From Anaerolineae bacterium (GTDB lineage: Bacteria > Chloroflexota > Anaerolineae > 4572-78 > NAK82), in NCBI GenBank assembly GCA_025062175.1, contig JANXAX010000155.1, positions 1 to 6,248 of the forward strand: a stretch of 6,248 bases of DNA, written 5' to 3'. Shown here in pieces: positions 1 through 5,939 of the stretch (within the stretch, counting starts at the first letter, position 1; every line of letters begins with the position of its first letter). Made by a program: the position numbers and the translations under genes. The notes beneath the pieces were generated by a model. That model was not told the origin of the DNA. It saw only the letters and a program-made list of their open reading frames with translations, and made no database searches.

Positions 1-70
1 GGAGAAGGCCAAGAAGAAAGAAAAAAAGCGCGAGGCGTGGCTGCTCGGGCGCCGCGAGATGGAGCTGTGA
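1..70 (+). CDS. C-terminal end of an unidentified upstream protein (partial)
   Basis: The frame beginning at base 2 is open and ends at the TGA at 68-70, giving 22 residues. The tail is strongly basic (EKAKKKEKKREAW, then LLGRREMEL). A GGAG at 61-64 inside its last codons serves as ribosome binding site for surE, whose ATG lies 2 nt after this stop, so the two genes are probably in one operon. The fragment is too short to name. A Lys-rich charged tail would fit a nucleic-acid-binding or membrane-anchored cytoplasmic protein, but that is only a guess. The reading is supported by the tight spacing to surE and the absence of a better frame. Confidence 0.55.
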   Translation, partial: EKAKKKEKKREAWLLGRREMEL

Positions 71-72
71 CC

Positions 73-837
73 ATGTACGTGCTCATCACCAATGATGACG
101 GCATCGATTCACCCGCTTTGATGCCCCTCAAACGCGCCATCGATGCCATTGCCGAGACGATCGTCTTTGCGCCGGATCACAACTGGTCGGCTTCGGGCCA
201 TCCCAAGACGATGCACAAGCCTTTGCGCGCCGACCCGGTGGTGTTGGCGGATGGCTCGCAGGGCTACGCCTGCAGCGGCGCCCCATCGGACTGTGTGGCG
301 CTTGCCTGGCTGGGTGTGAGCGCACGCAAGCCTGATCTGGTCGTCTCGGGCATCAATCTGGGTGCGAACCTCGGCTACGACATCTTCTATTCGGGCACCG
401 TGGCGGCGGCGGTGGAAGGGGTGGTGAACGGCATCCCGGGCATCGCCCTGTCCGCGGCCGCAGGCCAGAGTAACTTTGAAGGCCCGGCGCGTTTTGCCGC
501 TCGACTGGTGCAAATCGTCGCGCAGCGCGGCTTGCCCAGCGATATGTTCCTCAACGTCAACTTCCCTGCCATCCCTTGGGAAGAGGTCAAAGGGGTGGTC
601 ATCACGCGCCTGGGGCGACGCGTGTATCGCGATGAGCTGATCTCGCGCCTGGATCCACGCGGCCGGCCGTACTACTGGATCGGCGGCGAACCGCCAGGGG
701 GCGTGCCCGACCACGGCACCGATATCTGGGCGGTCGCCAACGGCTACATCTCCATCACCCCGGTACACCTGGACATGACCGCTTATCACTTCCAGGAGGA
801 GCTGCGCCGCTGGAACATCAGCCCGGACGAGATGTGA
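73..837 (+). CDS. surE: 5'/3'-nucleotidase SurE
   Basis: SurE is a metal-dependent phosphatase that removes phosphate from nucleoside 5'- and 3'-monophosphates (EC 3.1.3.5), a cytoplasmic housekeeping and stress-survival enzyme. The 254-aa product has the usual family length of about 250. Visible signatures are the N-terminal TNDDGIDSP (residues 6-14) with the metal-binding Asp8 and Asp9, APDHNWSASG with Ser39, and SGINLGANLGYD (92-103) with Asn95, matching the E. coli metal ligands D8, D9, S39 and N92. The block YSGTVAAAVEG (106-116) is also typical. An in-frame GTG at 37 would add 12 residues, but the ATG at 73 places NDDG exactly where the family has it and is preceded by GGAG at 61-64 with an 8-nt spacer. 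The stop overlaps the next start (GTGA). In many proteobacteria surE is followed by pcm, a protein methyltransferase; here the follower is a DNA methyltransferase. Confidence 0.97.
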   Translation: MYVLITNDDGIDSPALMPLKRAIDAIAETIVFAPDHNWSASGHPKTMHKPLRADPVVLADGSQGYACSGAPSDCVALAWLGVSARKPDLVVSGINLGANLGYDIFYSGTVAAAVEGVVNGIPGIALSAAAGQSNFEGPARFAARLVQIVAQRGLPSDMFLNVNFPAIPWEEVKGVVITRLGRRVYRDELISRLDPRGRPYYWIGGEPPGGVPDHGTDIWAVANGYISITPVHLDMTAYHFQEELRRWNISPDEM

Positions 838-1793
838 CTGGGATGAATCCAAACACTCACGCTCTCCTCGGTGAATTTCTCGACCAGATCTACCCCCATT
901 CATGTGAGCAGATGGACGAGCTGCCGGATGGCGCAGTTGCGCTAACGGTCACCTCGCCGCCCTACTGGAACGCGATCGACTACGACATCCACGCTGCGGA
1001 TAAGCGCGCCTATTTCCGCACACGTCAATACGCCATCGGCTACCAAGACTATACCGACTATCTGGACTGGCTGGCGCGCATTTTCGGCGGCGAGGTGTGG
1101 CGCGTCACCCGGCCGGGCGGCTACTGCGCGGTGGTGATCGGCACCGTGTTGCTGGCGGGCAGGTATTACCCCGTGCCGTTCGACCTGGTAGCACGGCTGA
1201 CCCAGTTGGGTTGGGAATTTCACCAGGATATCATCTGGCACAAATGCACCGCCGGCATCAAGCGCGCCGGCGTGACCATCCAGAAGCCCTATCCCGGCTA
1301 TTATTACCCCAACATCATGAACGAGTACATCCTGGTTTTCCGCAAACCCGGCCCGCCGATCTACCGGGCGCGCAGCGAGGCGGAGAAGCGGTCGGCCGCC
1401 TATCCCATCAACCGCGTGTTCACCATGGACATCGCCAACAACATCTGGCACATCGCACCCGTGCCGCCGGACCACCTGGACCACCCCTGCCCCTTCCCCG
1501 AGGAGATCCCCTATCGCCTGATCCAGATGTACTCCTATCCGGGCGACCTGGTGTTGGATCCATTCCTCGGCTCGGGGCAGACGACCAAGGTGGCGAAGCA
1601 CCTGGACCGGCACTTCGTGGGCTACGAGATTATTGAGAAGTACGTGCTCTTAGCGCGCCAACGCCTGACAGAACCGCTCGCAGTGCGTCCCGAACAGTTG
1701 GTGGCGGTGTTCGCTAAGGTGGGGTTGCACGAACCCGCCGGCAATGGCGACGGTCGTCGTGCCACCCGTTTCGGGCGTCGGTGCCATCGTTGA
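834..1793 (+). CDS. DNA methyltransferase, probably N4-cytosine-specific (beta class)
   Basis: This 319-aa protein is an S-adenosylmethionine-dependent DNA aminomethyltransferase. The catalytic motif IV is TSPPYW (residues 40-45); the form with W after SPPY is typical of N4-cytosine enzymes. The SAM-binding motif I is DPFLGSGQT (242-250), followed by FVGYEI (261-266). Catalysis before SAM binding is the beta-class order. HPCPFPEEIP (217-226) just before motif I fits motif X of this class. The segment between (about 55-215) would hold target recognition. The length suits a complete single-chain enzyme; the last 18 or so residues (GNGDGRRATRFGRR...) are basic and probably disordered. The GTG at 834 overlaps the surE stop; an ATG at 843 would shorten the protein by 3 residues, and neither has a clear ribosome binding site. 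No restriction endonuclease lies in the window, so it may be a solitary methyltransferase. N6-adenine specificity cannot be excluded from motifs alone. Confidence 0.9.
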   Translation: MTGMNPNTHALLGEFLDQIYPHSCEQMDELPDGAVALTVTSPPYWNAIDYDIHAADKRAYFRTRQYAIGYQDYTDYLDWLARIFGGEVWRVTRPGGYCAVVIGTVLLAGRYYPVPFDLVARLTQLGWEFHQDIIWHKCTAGIKRAGVTIQKPYPGYYYPNIMNEYILVFRKPGPPIYRARSEAEKRSAAYPINRVFTMDIANNIWHIAPVPPDHLDHPCPFPEEIPYRLIQMYSYPGDLVLDPFLGSGQTTKVAKHLDRHFVGYEIIEKYVLLARQRLTEPLAVRPEQLVAVFAKVGLHEPAGNGDGRRATRFGRRCHR

Positions 1794-1848
1794 GCGCGCG
1801 AGCAAGCGGGCGCACTCTCTCAGGGGATCGGACTTGCCAGACATCCTC

Positions 1849-1878
1849 CTGCCATGGTAGTTCAGGTTTTGTTATCAT
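1849..1878 (+). promoter_or_regulatory. Candidate extended -10 promoter for cofE
   Basis: TGtTATCAT (1870-1878) matches an extended -10 element, with TATCAT one base from consensus. CTGCCA (1849-1854) is a weak -35 match at an 18-nt spacing. Transcription would begin near 1885, only about 7 nt before the cofE ATG at 1892, which fits the absence of a ribosome binding site there and suggests a nearly leaderless transcript. The rest of the 98-nt gap after the methyltransferase stop shows no gene and no convincing terminator. Confidence 0.4.
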
Positions 1879-1891
1879 TCGGCAATCGCCC

Positions 1892-2656
1892 ATGCTTTCC
1901 CTCATTCCCTTGACCGGCATTCCCATCGTCCAGCCAGGCGATGATCTGGGGCAGCTGATCGTCCAGGCACTGGCGCGCACCGACGGTGGCATCACCCTGC
2001 ATGACGAGGACATCCTCGTGGTCACGCAAAAGGTGGTGTCGCGCGCCGAGGGGCGTTTCGTGGCGCTGCGCAGCGTGCAACCTTCTCCGCAGGCATGCGA
2101 ACTTGCCGCGCGCACCGGCAAGGATGCGCGCCTGGTCGAAGTAATGCTGTGGGACACCGCCGAAGTGGTGCGCGTGGCGCCGCGGGTGATCCTCGTGCGC
2201 CACCGGCTGGGATTCGTATGTGCCAATGCCGGTGTGGACGCTTCAAACGTGGCTGAGCCGGAGGCCGAGATGGTGTTGCGCCTGCCCGCCGACCCTGACC
2301 GTTCGGCGCAGCAGCTGCGCGCGCGTATCCGCGAGCTCACCGGCGCCGCGCCGGCCATAGTCATCAGCGATAGCCACGGCCGCCCGTGGCGCGAGGGCAT
2401 CGTCGGCGTCGCCATCGGCATCGCCGGGTTGCAGCCGGTGCAGGACCTGCGCGGTGTGCCCGATTTGTTCGGCCGCCCGCTGCAGATCACCACGGTGGGC
2501 TTTGCCGACCAGATCGCCGCAGCCGCCAGCCTGGTCTCCGGCCAGGCACATGAAGGCCTGCCAGTGGTGCTGGTGCGCGGCCTGTCTTACCAGCGCGATG
2601 AAACAGCCAGCGCCCGTGCATTGCTGCGCCCACCCGAATCAGACCTGTTCCGCTGA
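1892..2656 (+). CDS. cofE: Coenzyme F420-0:L-glutamate ligase (CofE family)
   Basis: CofE adds glutamate residues to F420-0 using GTP and divalent metal, making the polyglutamylated tail of the deazaflavin cofactor F420 in the cytoplasm. The 254-aa product matches the free-standing family of about 250 aa; there is no C-terminal nitroreductase-like domain as in actinobacterial FbiB. Family blocks visible in order are IPLTGIP...PGDDL (5-19), TQKVVSRAEGR (45-55), the very characteristic GFVCANAGVDASNV (107-120), SDSHGRPWREG (159-169), VAIGIAGLQP (173-182), DLRGVPDLFGRPL (185-197), and FADQIAAAASLVSGQA with EGLPVVLVRG (204-230). An in-frame start at 1781 would add 37 residues unlike the family and overlap the methyltransferase, so ATG 1892 is chosen; MLSLIPLTGIP is the normal N-terminus. 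No ribosome binding site is visible. No other F420 gene is in the window. Confidence 0.94.
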   Translation: MLSLIPLTGIPIVQPGDDLGQLIVQALARTDGGITLHDEDILVVTQKVVSRAEGRFVALRSVQPSPQACELAARTGKDARLVEVMLWDTAEVVRVAPRVILVRHRLGFVCANAGVDASNVAEPEAEMVLRLPADPDRSAQQLRARIRELTGAAPAIVISDSHGRPWREGIVGVAIGIAGLQPVQDLRGVPDLFGRPLQITTVGFADQIAAAASLVSGQAHEGLPVVLVRGLSYQRDETASARALLRPPESDLFR

Positions 2657-2676
2657 GCAAACCCTGGGGCCCTGAA

Positions 2677-3783
2677 TCATGCCTGATAGGCACGCACCCG
2701 CTCCATGCAGCGATTGGCCGTGTCAGCGTCCGGCACGTCCGTCACATTGTAGAAGACGCCGCCAACCAGCTGATGTGCCTCGAGCGCCGCGCAGAAGCGC
2801 GAATAGGTGACGCCGGCGATGATCAGCGGCATATCTCCCACCTGTTTGCGCACCTCGGGCAGGATGTCGAAGGCGAGCGGGTAGCCGCGGTCGTCGGCAA
2901 GCAGCAGGGCGCGCAACCCCTTGACCGTCGCGACCGCGGGCAACAGATGACGCCCATTGCCGTGAATGTGAATCACACCGCCGTCGAAGGTGTTCAGGAT
3001 GCGTTCGACCGGCTCACGCCCCCATCTCTCAAAGTAATCCACCGAGGTCATATGAAAGGGGTCGACGCTCTCCGAAACAACCCGCCCGGGCAGCCATTGG
3101 GCGAAATTGCTGCATGTGCCGCCTTCGACCAGAGGGACGTGCTCGAAGAAGATGTTTTGCACCTTCACGTTGAGGTCAAAGGCATAATCGATCACGCGCC
3201 GGATCAGCTCGGGGCGCTCGATGAGGGCGATGTACGTCTCGGTGGCACCCCACAGCTCGAAGCCGAAGTTGAGCCCGTCGATCAGGATGAAGTGGCTGAT
3301 GCCCCATTTGCCGTCTGCGACCTGCTTGAACACCTCAATCTGATGCACATAACGGCGCAGCCACGCGTTCGCCATATCGTGGGGATCGAAGGGCTGGAGA
3401 CGGTCGAACGCGTCCCAATCCTTCAGGATGGGCTCGACCATCGAGGAAATCCAACCCATTTCGGGGTCACACAGGAAGCGCACCGTGCCACCCACCAACC
3501 CGCCATAGAGACCCTGGTCCATCTCGCTCAGGTAGCCACAAGGGATCGAGTCGTCGTGGACGCCCACCTTCTCGCGCAGGCGGGCATCCCAGTACCGCGC
3601 GCGCTCGTAGGGGTCGGGGTACTCGCAGAAGCCAGCGGGATAACGGCGCGCCATCTCTTGTTGAGCGGCACTGGGGATCGCCATAGCAGCCAACACAATC
3701 GACATATCGCGTTCGACGTAGAGGCGTTTGAGGCGTTCTAACACTAAGTAGCCGTCGGTGCAGTAGCCGAGCGGGAAGGTCAT
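2677..3783 (-). CDS. Uroporphyrinogen decarboxylase-like (UroD superfamily) protein, function unassigned
   Basis: The 368-aa product has the length and late-sequence pattern of the UroD/cobalamin-methyltransferase-like TIM-barrel superfamily: FDGGVIHIHGNGRHLL (266-281), then a segment like the usual inner strand and helix (VKGLRALLLADD, 287-298), then PLIIAGV (319-325). Other recognisable parts are GGTVRFLCDPEMGW (98-111), SHFILIDGLNFGFELWG (163-179), and ERPELIRRVIDYA (189-201). The Arg-rich N-terminal motif (RQAGRY) with which true HemE binds substrate is absent, so haem synthesis is unlikely. Relatives include corrinoid methyltransferases (MtaA, CmuA) and many uncharacterised proteins in metabolic clusters. 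H272 and H274 fall where MtaA-type enzymes carry a His-x-Cys zinc site, so the metal site, if any, differs. The start is the ATG at 3783, preceded on this strand by AAAGGAG; a GTG at 3807 lies upstream of that ribosome binding site and is rejected. It converges with cofE. Confidence 0.82.
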   Translation of the reverse strand: MTFPLGYCTDGYLVLERLKRLYVERDMSIVLAAMAIPSAAQQEMARRYPAGFCEYPDPYERARYWDARLREKVGVHDDSIPCGYLSEMDQGLYGGLVGGTVRFLCDPEMGWISSMVEPILKDWDAFDRLQPFDPHDMANAWLRRYVHQIEVFKQVADGKWGISHFILIDGLNFGFELWGATETYIALIERPELIRRVIDYAFDLNVKVQNIFFEHVPLVEGGTCSNFAQWLPGRVVSESVDPFHMTSVDYFERWGREPVERILNTFDGGVIHIHGNGRHLLPAVATVKGLRALLLADDRGYPLAFDILPEVRKQVGDMPLIIAGVTYSRFCAALEAHQLVGGVFYNVTDVPDADTANRCMERVRAYQA

Positions 3784-3794
3784 CGTGGCGCAAG

Positions 3795-3801
3795 CTCCTT
3801 T
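3795..3801 (-). promoter_or_regulatory. Ribosome binding site of the UroD-like gene
   Basis: On the minus strand this reads AAAGGAG, 11 nt upstream of the ATG at 3783. The spacing is slightly long, but it lies inside the extension that a GTG start at 3807 would create, so it favours the shorter protein. Confidence 0.65.
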
Positions 3802-3826
3802 CGACACCGAAATGATTATGCCCCAA

Positions 3827-3856
3827 AGTATACCTTCGTATCAGGATGTCAGACAA
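3827..3856 (-). promoter_or_regulatory. Candidate sigma-70-type promoter for the UroD-like gene
   Basis: Read on the minus strand, TTGTCT (3856-3851) and TATACT (3832-3827) are separated by 18 nt. The -10 matches consensus at 5 of 6 positions and the -35 at 4 of 6. Transcription would start near 3820, giving a leader of about 37 nt that contains the AAAGGAG ribosome binding site. It faces away from the promoter at 4009-4037. Confidence 0.55.
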
Positions 3857-4008
3857 TTCTTGCCTGGCTTGATCCCCATCTTCGGGGCGAGGGTTGGAGC
3901 AAGAGCCAGTCGGCGGTTTCGCAGGAGAGCCCCATTTCGCGGCAAAAGGTCAGCCGTGTGCAAGTGTGTTTTTCTTGTTGGCAACCCCTTTCTCCGCTCC
4001 CAAACGTG
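3857..4008. other. Divergent intergenic spacer between the two promoters
   Basis: About 150 nt with no supportable gene. It holds a T-run (GTTTTTC, 3969-3974 region) and two direct copies of TTGGCAA, one at 3978-3984 within the 9-bp odd palindrome GTTGGCAAC (3977-3985) and one overlapping the right-hand promoter spacer at 4016-4022. These could be operator half-sites but are short. A CCCC-ATCTTC-GGGG hairpin at 3874-3887 has no U-tract and is not called a terminator. Confidence 0.35.
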
Positions 4009-4037
4009 TTGCAATTTGGCAAGAAGTATGCTATACT
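4009..4037 (+). promoter_or_regulatory. Strong sigma-70-type promoter of the HEAT/membrane-protein operon
   Basis: TTGCAA (4009-4014), a 17-nt spacer, then TATACT (4032-4037) preceded by TG at 4029-4030, so an extended -10 as well. This is the best promoter in the window. The start of transcription should be near 4044, 9 nt before the first ATG at 4053 and 24 nt before the second at 4068. The -10 sits inside the inverted repeat AAGTAT-GCT-ATACTT (4024-4038), and the start point falls in the palindrome TTACGTAA (4042-4049). Confidence 0.75.
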
Positions 4038-4040
4038 TAC

Positions 4041-4050
4041 ATTACGTAAA
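4041..4050 (+). repeat. Palindromic element ATTACGTAAA, copy 1 (possible operator)
   Basis: The core TTACGTAA (4042-4049) is a perfect 8-bp palindrome placed at the predicted transcription start of the operon, just after the -10. The same 10 bases occur in inverted orientation at 5940-5949, again in an intergenic stretch. A protein bound here would block the promoter, so repression is a reasonable inference. Confidence 0.45.
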
Positions 4051-4052
4051 CT

Positions 4053-4886
4053 ATGAGGCGTGCTGAGATGGAGAGGCTCATCCGGTCTTTGACGGCGCAA
4101 CAGCCCGCTGTGCGCTGGCAGGCGGCTGCGCGCCTTGCCGCGGTAGCACGTCGATGCCGCGATGCATTGACCGCTCTTGACAGAGCGCTTCGCGATGAGC
4201 ACCCCTTCGTGCGATGGCATGCTGCAACCGCATTAGCGCGTGCCCGCAGTGCAGAAGCCAAGATGATCCTATATAGTGCCCTGAGCGCAAGCTCTCCACT
4301 GGTTCAAGCTGCGGCGCTAGATGGGCTGGCCCGGATGCGCGGAGTGGATGTGTCGCGCTTGCTCCACGCACTGGAAAATCATCATGCGTTGGTGCGCCAA
4401 AGCGCTGTTGAGGCGCTTATGCATCAGCGAGCGCGCGCTGCCATACCGCGCCTGATCGAGCTGCTGGATGATCCAGCGCCTGGGGTGCGCAAGGCTGCCG
4501 CCAGCGCTCTGGCACACCTGTGGGATGAGCATGCCATCCCACCGTTGATCAAGCGCCTTGAAGACGATTCCCCACTGGTGCGCCGTAGCGCTGTCTATGT
4601 CTTGGGCGCACGGCGTGTGCGCACGGCGTTGCCGGCTTTGGTCCACGCTCTGGACGACCCACAGCCCGAAGTGCGCTACACGGCTGCCTGGGCACTCGGC
4701 CGCATCGGAACGCCGGCCGTTGTCCCATACCTGGAGAACCGGCTCCGGGACTCCGCTCTGGATGGTATGGTAGCGGCCGAAGCGGCACGCGCGATCACGA
4801 CCATCATGTGCCGTGGATGGCGGCGACTGGGGTGTTGGCTCAAACGGAGCTCGGTACCGCGCCCATTGGCAGAGGGGGTGCGATGA
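4053..4886 (+). CDS. HEAT-repeat protein (eight-repeat alpha solenoid)
   Basis: The 277-aa product is almost entirely HEAT repeats of the PBS-lyase-like type, with a period close to 31 residues. The repeated (P)xVR...AxxAL pattern shows valines at residues 20, 53, 84, 114, 145, 176 and 207, followed by a weaker eighth repeat (221-250). Clear units include HPFVRWHAATALARA, SPLVRRSAVYVLGAR and PEVRYTAAWALGRIG. Such solenoids bind partner proteins and have no catalytic residues; phycocyanobilin lyase activity is not implied. The last 27 residues are basic with WRRLGCWLKR, possibly a membrane-surface or partner contact. No signal peptide is visible, so it is probably cytoplasmic. It is the first gene of an operon and its stop overlaps the next ATG (ATGA at 4883-4886), implying coupled synthesis with the membrane proteins downstream. 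The start is unsettled: ATG 4053 would be nearly leaderless, while ATG 4068 has GAGG at 4056-4059 with an 8-nt spacer and begins MERLIRSL. Confidence 0.88.
   Translation: MRRAEMERLIRSLTAQQPAVRWQAAARLAAVARRCRDALTALDRALRDEHPFVRWHAATALARARSAEAKMILYSALSASSPLVQAAALDGLARMRGVDVSRLLHALENHHALVRQSAVEALMHQRARAAIPRLIELLDDPAPGVRKAAASALAHLWDEHAIPPLIKRLEDDSPLVRRSAVYVLGARRVRTALPALVHALDDPQPEVRYTAAWALGRIGTPAVVPYLENRLRDSALDGMVAAEAARAITTIMCRGWRRLGCWLKRSSVPRPLAEGVR
4871..4878 (+). promoter_or_regulatory. Ribosome binding site deciding the start of the 98-aa protein
   Basis: AGAGGGGG lies 4 to 7 nt before the ATG at 4883, within the last codons of the HEAT gene. It supports ATG 4883 over an in-frame ATG at 4808, which would overlap the HEAT gene by 79 bases and has no such site. 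Confidence 0.6.
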
Positions 4887-5179
4887 GCGTGCCAGGTGGC
4901 AGCTTATCAGGCTGGGTCGCGCAACAGTTGATGCGCCGGCGACTGGTGGCGCCTGCTATTGCATTCGTGTACGCCCATAAGCCCCTCGGCTTTGTGGGCG
5001 CTCAACTGCTGCTGCTCCTGCAACCGTTGCTGGACCTCTTGTTTCCGCGTCAGTGGCTCGAAGAAGGGGTCGCCTTGCTGGCCGATTGCGAAGGACTGGA
5101 TGCGCTGATTCATCGGCTGGAGGCCTGCCAAGCCCACTCACCTACACCAGGCGGCATCACAGGCGGTGGTGAAGTGTGA
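4883..5179 (+). CDS. Small protein with one hydrophobic segment, function unknown
   Basis: I do not recognise this 98-aa protein. It begins MSVPGGSLSGWVAQQ, has a basic patch (MRRR, 17-20), then a hydrophobic stretch from about 21 to 54 whose core is the Leu-rich QLLLLLQPLLDLLF (41-54). An acidic amphipathic region (WLEEGVALLADCEGLDALIHRLE, 58-80) follows, and the tail is Gly-rich (GGITGGGEV). The middle could be one transmembrane helix or a hairpin lying in the membrane; the basic residues before it suggest an N-terminus in the cytoplasm. There are two cysteines (C69, C82). Its start overlaps the HEAT stop (ATGA) and its stop overlaps the next start (GTGA), which makes it very likely a real gene and a partner of both neighbours. 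The two minus-strand readings across it have no such signals. Confidence 0.75.
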   Translation: MSVPGGSLSGWVAQQLMRRRLVAPAIAFVYAHKPLGFVGAQLLLLLQPLLDLLFPRQWLEEGVALLADCEGLDALIHRLEACQAHSPTPGGITGGGEV

Positions 5180-5919
5180 ACGAAACACAACGCATCCTGC
5201 TGGGATGGCTGCTCATCTTCATCGCATTACTGGTGGTCGGCAGGCAGCGCGCGGGCAGATGGCTGCCCGCTGAATGGCGGACCATCCTGGCCTTCGAGCG
5301 ACTGCACGACGCGGTGCGGCGTGCTGTGGAACAGGGACGTGCCCTGCACATCACGTTGGGCAGAGGCGGTCTCTGGAGTGGGATGGCGATGGATAGCCTG
5401 GCCAGCGTGGAAGTGCTGATGCCGGTGACGAAACTCCTGAGCTGGACCGGTCAGATGCCGCTCGTGACCAGCGGGGACGCCACGTTGCATCTATTGGCTG
5501 AAGATCAGGTCCATCGCGTCAGACGCAGCCAGGCCATCGGGCTTTCGCAGGCAAAGCCGGATGTCCGTTGGCTGACGGCAACACCGGCCGTCTATGCCGC
5601 CGGTGTTATGGGGATACTGGCTCGGGAACCGGTGGAAGTCAATGTGATGGCCGGGTTCTTCGGTGCAGAGTATCTGCTGATGGGGGAAGCAGGTGTCCAA
5701 AGGGTGGGGACGCAGCTGGGTGGCGCCAGCGAACTCAGCACGCTACCCTTTGTAGTCGCCACCTCCCGGGCAGCCCTGCTAGGCGAAGAGCTGTACGCGG
5801 CAGGTGCGTATCTGGCCCATAAACCGTGGCATCTGGGCAGTTTGTGGGCTCAGGATGGGTTGCGTTGGCTCATCATGTTGGGGATCTTGGCTGGCGTGAT
5901 CGTGAACACTTTGCTGTAG
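5176..5919 (+). CDS. Membrane protein with a helix at each end (DUF6754-like)
   Basis: The 247-aa product has a transmembrane helix near the N-terminus (8-22, LLGWLLIFIALLVVG) and another at the C-terminus (about 229-247, ending GVIVNTLL), enclosing a soluble domain of roughly 200 residues. Arg-rich sequence right after the first helix (RQRAGRW, 23-29) puts the central domain in the cytoplasm by the positive-inside rule. Notable parts are RALHITLGRGGLWSG (55-69), MPLVTSGDATLHLLAED (94-110), RWLTATPAVYAAGVMG (131-146), and the small-residue-rich EVNVMAGFFGAEYLLMGEAG (154-173). From memory this resembles the uncharacterised family DUF6754 found in Chloroflexota; I could not verify it. It shows no motif for nucleotides, metals or haem. 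The start is GTG 5176, overlapping the previous stop as GTGA, with only a weak GGTGG before it, so translation probably depends on coupling. Confidence 0.82.
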   Translation: MNETQRILLGWLLIFIALLVVGRQRAGRWLPAEWRTILAFERLHDAVRRAVEQGRALHITLGRGGLWSGMAMDSLASVEVLMPVTKLLSWTGQMPLVTSGDATLHLLAEDQVHRVRRSQAIGLSQAKPDVRWLTATPAVYAAGVMGILAREPVEVNVMAGFFGAEYLLMGEAGVQRVGTQLGGASELSTLPFVVATSRAALLGEELYAAGAYLAHKPWHLGSLWAQDGLRWLIMLGILAGVIVNTLL

Positions 5920-5939
5920 GGAGCGCGCTCGACGGTTCC

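Noticed and set aside
37..72. Upstream GTG start for surE
   Set aside because: It would add 12 residues before the conserved N-terminus and overlap the upstream gene; ATG 73 has a well-spaced GGAG.
109..903. Minus-strand open frame of 264 codons opposite surE
   Set aside because: An antisense by-product of high GC content; surE is unmistakable on the plus strand.
942..1613. Minus-strand open frame of 223 codons opposite the methyltransferase
   Set aside because: It has no domain signature and the plus-strand frame carries catalytic and SAM-binding motifs.
834..1793. Protein L-isoaspartate methyltransferase (Pcm), the common surE neighbour
   Set aside because: The protein has the SPPYW and DPFLGSG motifs of DNA methyltransferases and none of the Pcm pattern.
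1714..2493. Minus-strand open frame of 259 codons opposite the methyltransferase end and cofE
   Set aside because: The Ser/Arg/Thr-rich translation has no recognisable pattern, and cofE on the other strand shows every family motif.
2657..2676. Bidirectional terminator between the convergent cofE and UroD-like genes
   Set aside because: The 20-nt gap contains only the short palindrome GGGCCC and no stem-loop with a U-tract.
2773..3741. Long open frame (322 codons) on the plus strand opposite the UroD-like gene
   Set aside because: Its composition is shadow-like (rich in His, Asp, Gln, Val and Arg with no domain pattern), and the minus strand encodes a recognisable protein with promoter and ribosome binding site.
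3874..3887. CCCC-ATCTTC-GGGG hairpin as a terminator
   Set aside because: The stem is only 4 bp, no U-tract follows on either strand, and it lies upstream of both divergent genes.
3785..4066. Possible 93-aa plus-strand gene in the divergent spacer
   Set aside because: It would run through both promoters and past the next gene's start, has no ribosome binding site, and its Arg- and Cys-rich translation looks random.
4053..4886. Phycobilin lyase function for the HEAT-repeat protein
   Set aside because: Resemblance to the PBS-lyase repeat is only to the repeat type; no phycobiliprotein genes are nearby and the solenoid fold is generic.
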